Part shown: positions 6,000 through 8,175 of the stretch, in pieces | How positions within the stretch are numbered: position 1 is the first letter of the stretch | Layout: each line of letters starts with the position of its first letter | NCBI GenBank assembly: GCA_029058455.1 | Contig: JAIDXU010000347.1 | Span: 1-8,175 of the forward strand | Direction: 5' to 3' | DNA from: Paramuribaculum sp. | Lineage (GTDB): Bacteria; Bacteroidota; Bacteroidia; Bacteroidales; Muribaculaceae | Length of the DNA stretch: 8,175 nucleotides | Notes under the pieces: model-generated | The model's database searches: none | Seen by the model: the letters and a program-made list of their open reading frames with translations, nothing else | Told to the model about the DNA's origin: nothing | Made by a program: the position numbers and the translations under genes

Positions 6000-7924
6000 T
6001 GGCCGACGGCTTTGATACCCTCGGAATACTGAAACGCTACTGGGGCTATGAGTGTTTTCGGTCTATCCAGCCCGATATAATCAATTCGGTGCTGGAGGGT
6101 CACGACACGCTCGGACTAATGCCTACCGGCGGCGGCAAGTCGATCACCTTTCAGGTGCCGGCAATCGCTCTCCCCGGCCTGACGGTGGTGGTCACACCCC
6201 TCATCTCGCTGATGAAAGACCAGGTCGACAACCTGCGCGACAGAGGCATCAAGGCGGTGTATCTCCACTCGGGATTGACACGCGCCGAACATAATCTCGC
6301 CCTTGACCGCTGCCGTCTCGGAAAGGTGAAAATACTCTATATCTCCCCCGAGAAGCTCATCAGCGAAACCTTTATGATGGAGATAGGGCGGTTTGACGTG
6401 AGCCTGATAGTTGTCGATGAAGCTCACTGCATATCCCAATGGGGTTATGACTTCCGCCCCTCCTATCTCAGGATAGCGTCACTTAGAAAGCTGTTCCCCG
6501 AAGTGCCGGTGCTTGCACTCACGGCCTCGGCCACGCCACGGGTAGCCGACGACATAATGGAGCGCCTCGAATTTCGCCCCGGCTCCAATAAGTTTGCGCT
6601 AAGTTTCGACCGCCCCAATCTCAGCTATGTAGTTAGGCAGACCGACAGCAAGGACCTTCAACTCGTGAGAATACTCAACTCGGTGGGGGGCTGCGGCATT
6701 GTGTATGTACGTTCACGCAAGCGCACCCGTGAGATTGCCCGGCTGCTCTGCGACGAGGGCATCTCGGCCGACTTCTATCATGCCGGCCTCGATCCTGCCG
6801 AAAAAGACCTCAAGCAAAACCGATGGAAAGACAATACCACCCGCATAATGGTGGCCACCAACGCCTTCGGTATGGGTATCGACAAGCCCGACGTGAGGAT
6901 TGTGTGTCACTACGACCTCCCCTCATCGCTTGAGGAATATTATCAGGAAGCGGGGCGAGGCGGCCGTGACGGTCAACACTCCATCGCGGTGGCACTGGTG
7001 TGCAACCGCGACAAAGCGGTGCTTTCACGCCGGCTTACCGAAAGCTTTCCCGACAAAGACACCATAAAACGCGTTTATGAACTGGCCGGCAACTTTCTTG
7101 AAGTGCCGGTAGGGAGCGGCTACAACACCCTCTATGAATTTAATTTCGGAAAATTCTGCGATACCTTCAATCTTAATCCCAACATTGCCCGCAACTCGCT
7201 GATGATTCTCTCACGAGCCGGCTACATAGACTATAGCGATGAAGTGACCACACGCTCGAGAGTAATGATTCTCATGGAGAAATCGGCGCTCTACTCTCTG
7301 CGCCTTCCCGACATCGCCGACCGGGTGCTCACCGCTCTGCTCCGCACCTACACCGGCTTGTTTTCAGACTACATCACTATCTCCGAAGGATTGCTCGCTT
7401 CGGCCCTGCAACTCACCGACCGGCAGATTTATGAGGCTATGCTGCTGCTGTCGCGCGAAAAGGTGCTCCACTACGTTCCGCGACGCACCTCCCCCAACCT
7501 CATCTATACCACCTCACGCGAATTACCGAAACATATCCTGATTGGCCCGGAGGTTTATGATAACCGTCGCGACCTCATGGAGCAACGCATTGAAGCGGTA
7601 AAGCGGTTTGCTTTCGGTGCCGACAAGTGCCGTGTGCGCACCCTGCTCGAATATTTCGGTGAAAATCCGCAAAGCGACTGCGGCACCTGCGATGTGTGTC
7701 GTGCGCGCCGCCGCGCCGCTCAACCCATTACTGCCGCCGACTCTTTGGCCGACAACATCGTGCGCCTCGCCTCCCAACCCGGCGGCCACACTCCCGCCTA
7801 TATCTCCCGTCACCTCGACATACCTGTGGAGAGAGTCATCAATGCCGCCCGACCTCTAATCGACAATGGCACGCTTGCCTACCTGCGCCCTCAGGGCATC
7901 CTGACACTCCCCACCCGCAAATAA
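5999..7924 (+). CDS. recQ: RecQ-family ATP-dependent DNA helicase
   Basis: 3'-5' superfamily 2 DNA helicase that unwinds ends and recombination intermediates, feeding RecJ in the RecF pathway. The helicase core (about 1-345) has Walker A MPTGGGKS (41-48), DEAH (140-143), the RecQ-specific aromatic-rich loop ISQWGYDFRPSY (145-156), TASAT (175-179) and motif VI QEAGRGGRDG (316-325). A winged-helix-like segment follows (about 355-426). The zinc ligands form C-x16-C-x2-C-x2-C at Cys544, Cys561, Cys564 and Cys567, about 200 residues after the core. In E. coli RecQ they follow the core directly and precede the winged helix. A short helical, possibly helix-turn-helix tail (580-638) ends the protein, and no HRDC domain is evident. 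I believe this layout is common in the shorter Bacteroidota RecQs. The start overlaps the recJ stop (TGATG), implying coupled translation. Confidence 0.95.
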   Translation: MADGFDTLGILKRYWGYECFRSIQPDIINSVLEGHDTLGLMPTGGGKSITFQVPAIALPGLTVVVTPLISLMKDQVDNLRDRGIKAVYLHSGLTRAEHNLALDRCRLGKVKILYISPEKLISETFMMEIGRFDVSLIVVDEAHCISQWGYDFRPSYLRIASLRKLFPEVPVLALTASATPRVADDIMERLEFRPGSNKFALSFDRPNLSYVVRQTDSKDLQLVRILNSVGGCGIVYVRSRKRTREIARLLCDEGISADFYHAGLDPAEKDLKQNRWKDNTTRIMVATNAFGMGIDKPDVRIVCHYDLPSSLEEYYQEAGRGGRDGQHSIAVALVCNRDKAVLSRRLTESFPDKDTIKRVYELAGNFLEVPVGSGYNTLYEFNFGKFCDTFNLNPNIARNSLMILSRAGYIDYSDEVTTRSRVMILMEKSALYSLRLPDIADRVLTALLRTYTGLFSDYITISEGLLASALQLTDRQIYEAMLLLSREKVLHYVPRRTSPNLIYTTSRELPKHILIGPEVYDNRRDLMEQRIEAVKRFAFGADKCRVRTLLEYFGENPQSDCGTCDVCRARRRAAQPITAADSLADNIVRLASQPGGHTPAYISRHLDIPVERVINAARPLIDNGTLAYLRPQGILTLPTRK

Positions 7925-8096
7925 GCCTCCCGACTGCATATTCAAGGAATCATCATTGATTGAGGTGCTCAACGTGTCATTTTAGATATTTTAAGGACTT
8001 TTAAACATCGGCGATAAGGCATTTTTGCGACTTGATTGTTTTAATAGTGAGATTCGGAAATAAACGGGTCTCACCGAAAAAAAATCCAAACCCCGC
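7925..8096. other. Intergenic DNA after recQ, no gene seen
   Basis: AT-rich DNA with no credible reading frame and no standard terminator close behind recQ. Weak dyads are present: AATCA/TGATT (7948-7952 and 7957-7961), and GTGAGA/TCTCAC (8047-8052 and 8069-8074) with a 16-nt loop. The second is followed by CG and eight A residues (8077-8084), so it lacks a T-tract on the + strand. TTCGG (8053-8057) can instead pair with CCGAA (8074-8078), competing with it. How the recQ transcript ends is not clear. Confidence 0.4.
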
Positions 8097-8135
8097 CCTT
8101 ATCCCCGGATAGTGATATTATGTGATAAGGCTATC
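8097..8135. promoter_or_regulatory. Cluster of overlapping inverted repeats
   Basis: Three dyads share bases: CCTTATC (8097-8103) with GATAAGG (8124-8130), TATCC (8100-8104) with GGATA (8107-8111), and GATAG (8108-8112) with CTATC (8131-8135). They cannot all form at once. Lying just upstream of a promoter-like sequence they could be an operator; if transcribed they could be alternative RNA folds. GATAAGGC also occurs as a direct copy at 8013-8020. Confidence 0.35.
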
Positions 8136-8142
8136 ATATATA

Positions 8143-8167
8143 TATAGTTGAAACGTGAGAGGAGGAG
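8143..8167 (+). promoter_or_regulatory. Possible promoter and SD-like sequence for a gene beyond the right edge
   Basis: TATAGTTG (8143-8150) matches the TAnnTTTG -7 consensus except at one position, with TGTG (8121-8124) as a weak -33 candidate. GAGGAGGAG (8159-8167) is a strong Shine-Dalgarno-like run, eight bases before the window ends. No start codon is visible inside the window, so the downstream gene is inferred, not seen. Confidence 0.3.
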
Positions 8168-8175
8168 CTGCACAC

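Noticed and set aside
8047..8084. Hairpin GTGAGA/TCTCAC near an A8 run as a recQ terminator
   Set aside because: On the + strand the stem is followed by A residues, not T; on the - strand the T8 run lies before the stem, not after it.
1..8175. CRISPR array, insertion sequence, tRNA/rRNA or defence system
   Set aside because: No regularly spaced repeats, transposase, terminal inverted repeats with target duplications, tRNA-like cloverleaf or defence-type genes were seen. The RecQ and RecJ proteins are standard repair enzymes, with no defence partner genes nearby.

Overview
The window reads as an ordinary chromosomal segment from a Bacteroidota genome, most likely the order Bacteroidales. The grounds are two matches to the Bacteroidota -7 promoter consensus TAnnTTTG (38-45 and 4023-4030), A-rich or SD-poor translation starts, a C11 clostripain-type lipoprotein typical of gut Bacteroidales, and a RecQ with the zinc module near the C-terminus. 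Codons favour C or G at the third position, which would suit a moderate-GC lineage such as Muribaculaceae; that family-level guess is weak. All genes lie on the + strand.

Layout: (1) 1-1638: a promoter and the overlapping mlaE-mlaF pair, the permease and ATPase of an MCE-type lipid transporter, followed by a probable intrinsic terminator near 1690-1728. (2) 1746-3893: a secreted lipoprotein of the C11 cysteine peptidase family and, 15 bases on, an MscS-type mechanosensitive channel, followed by two tandem hairpins of which the second is a good terminator (3949-3983). (3) 3984-4250: a promoter and a leader of about 210 nt with two 5' hairpins and a strikingly C-rich, G-poor middle, placed before recJ. 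(4) 4251-7924: recJ and recQ, joined by a one-base TGATG overlap. (5) 7925-8175: non-coding DNA with several overlapping dyads and a possible promoter and ribosome-binding sequence for a gene beyond the right edge.

How the genes work together: MlaE and MlaF form the inner-membrane core of a lipid transporter whose MCE partner is not in this window. RecQ (3'-5' helicase) and RecJ (5'-3' single-strand exonuclease) are the classic end-processing pair of the RecF recombination pathway, and their tight coupling implies joint expression. The peptidase-channel pairing is a likely co-transcription unit with no obvious functional link.

I found no mobile element, CRISPR array, tRNA or rRNA, and no convincing novel multi-gene system. 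The most interesting non-coding items are the recJ leader (possible Rho-dependent or structural control) and the dyad cluster at the right edge.
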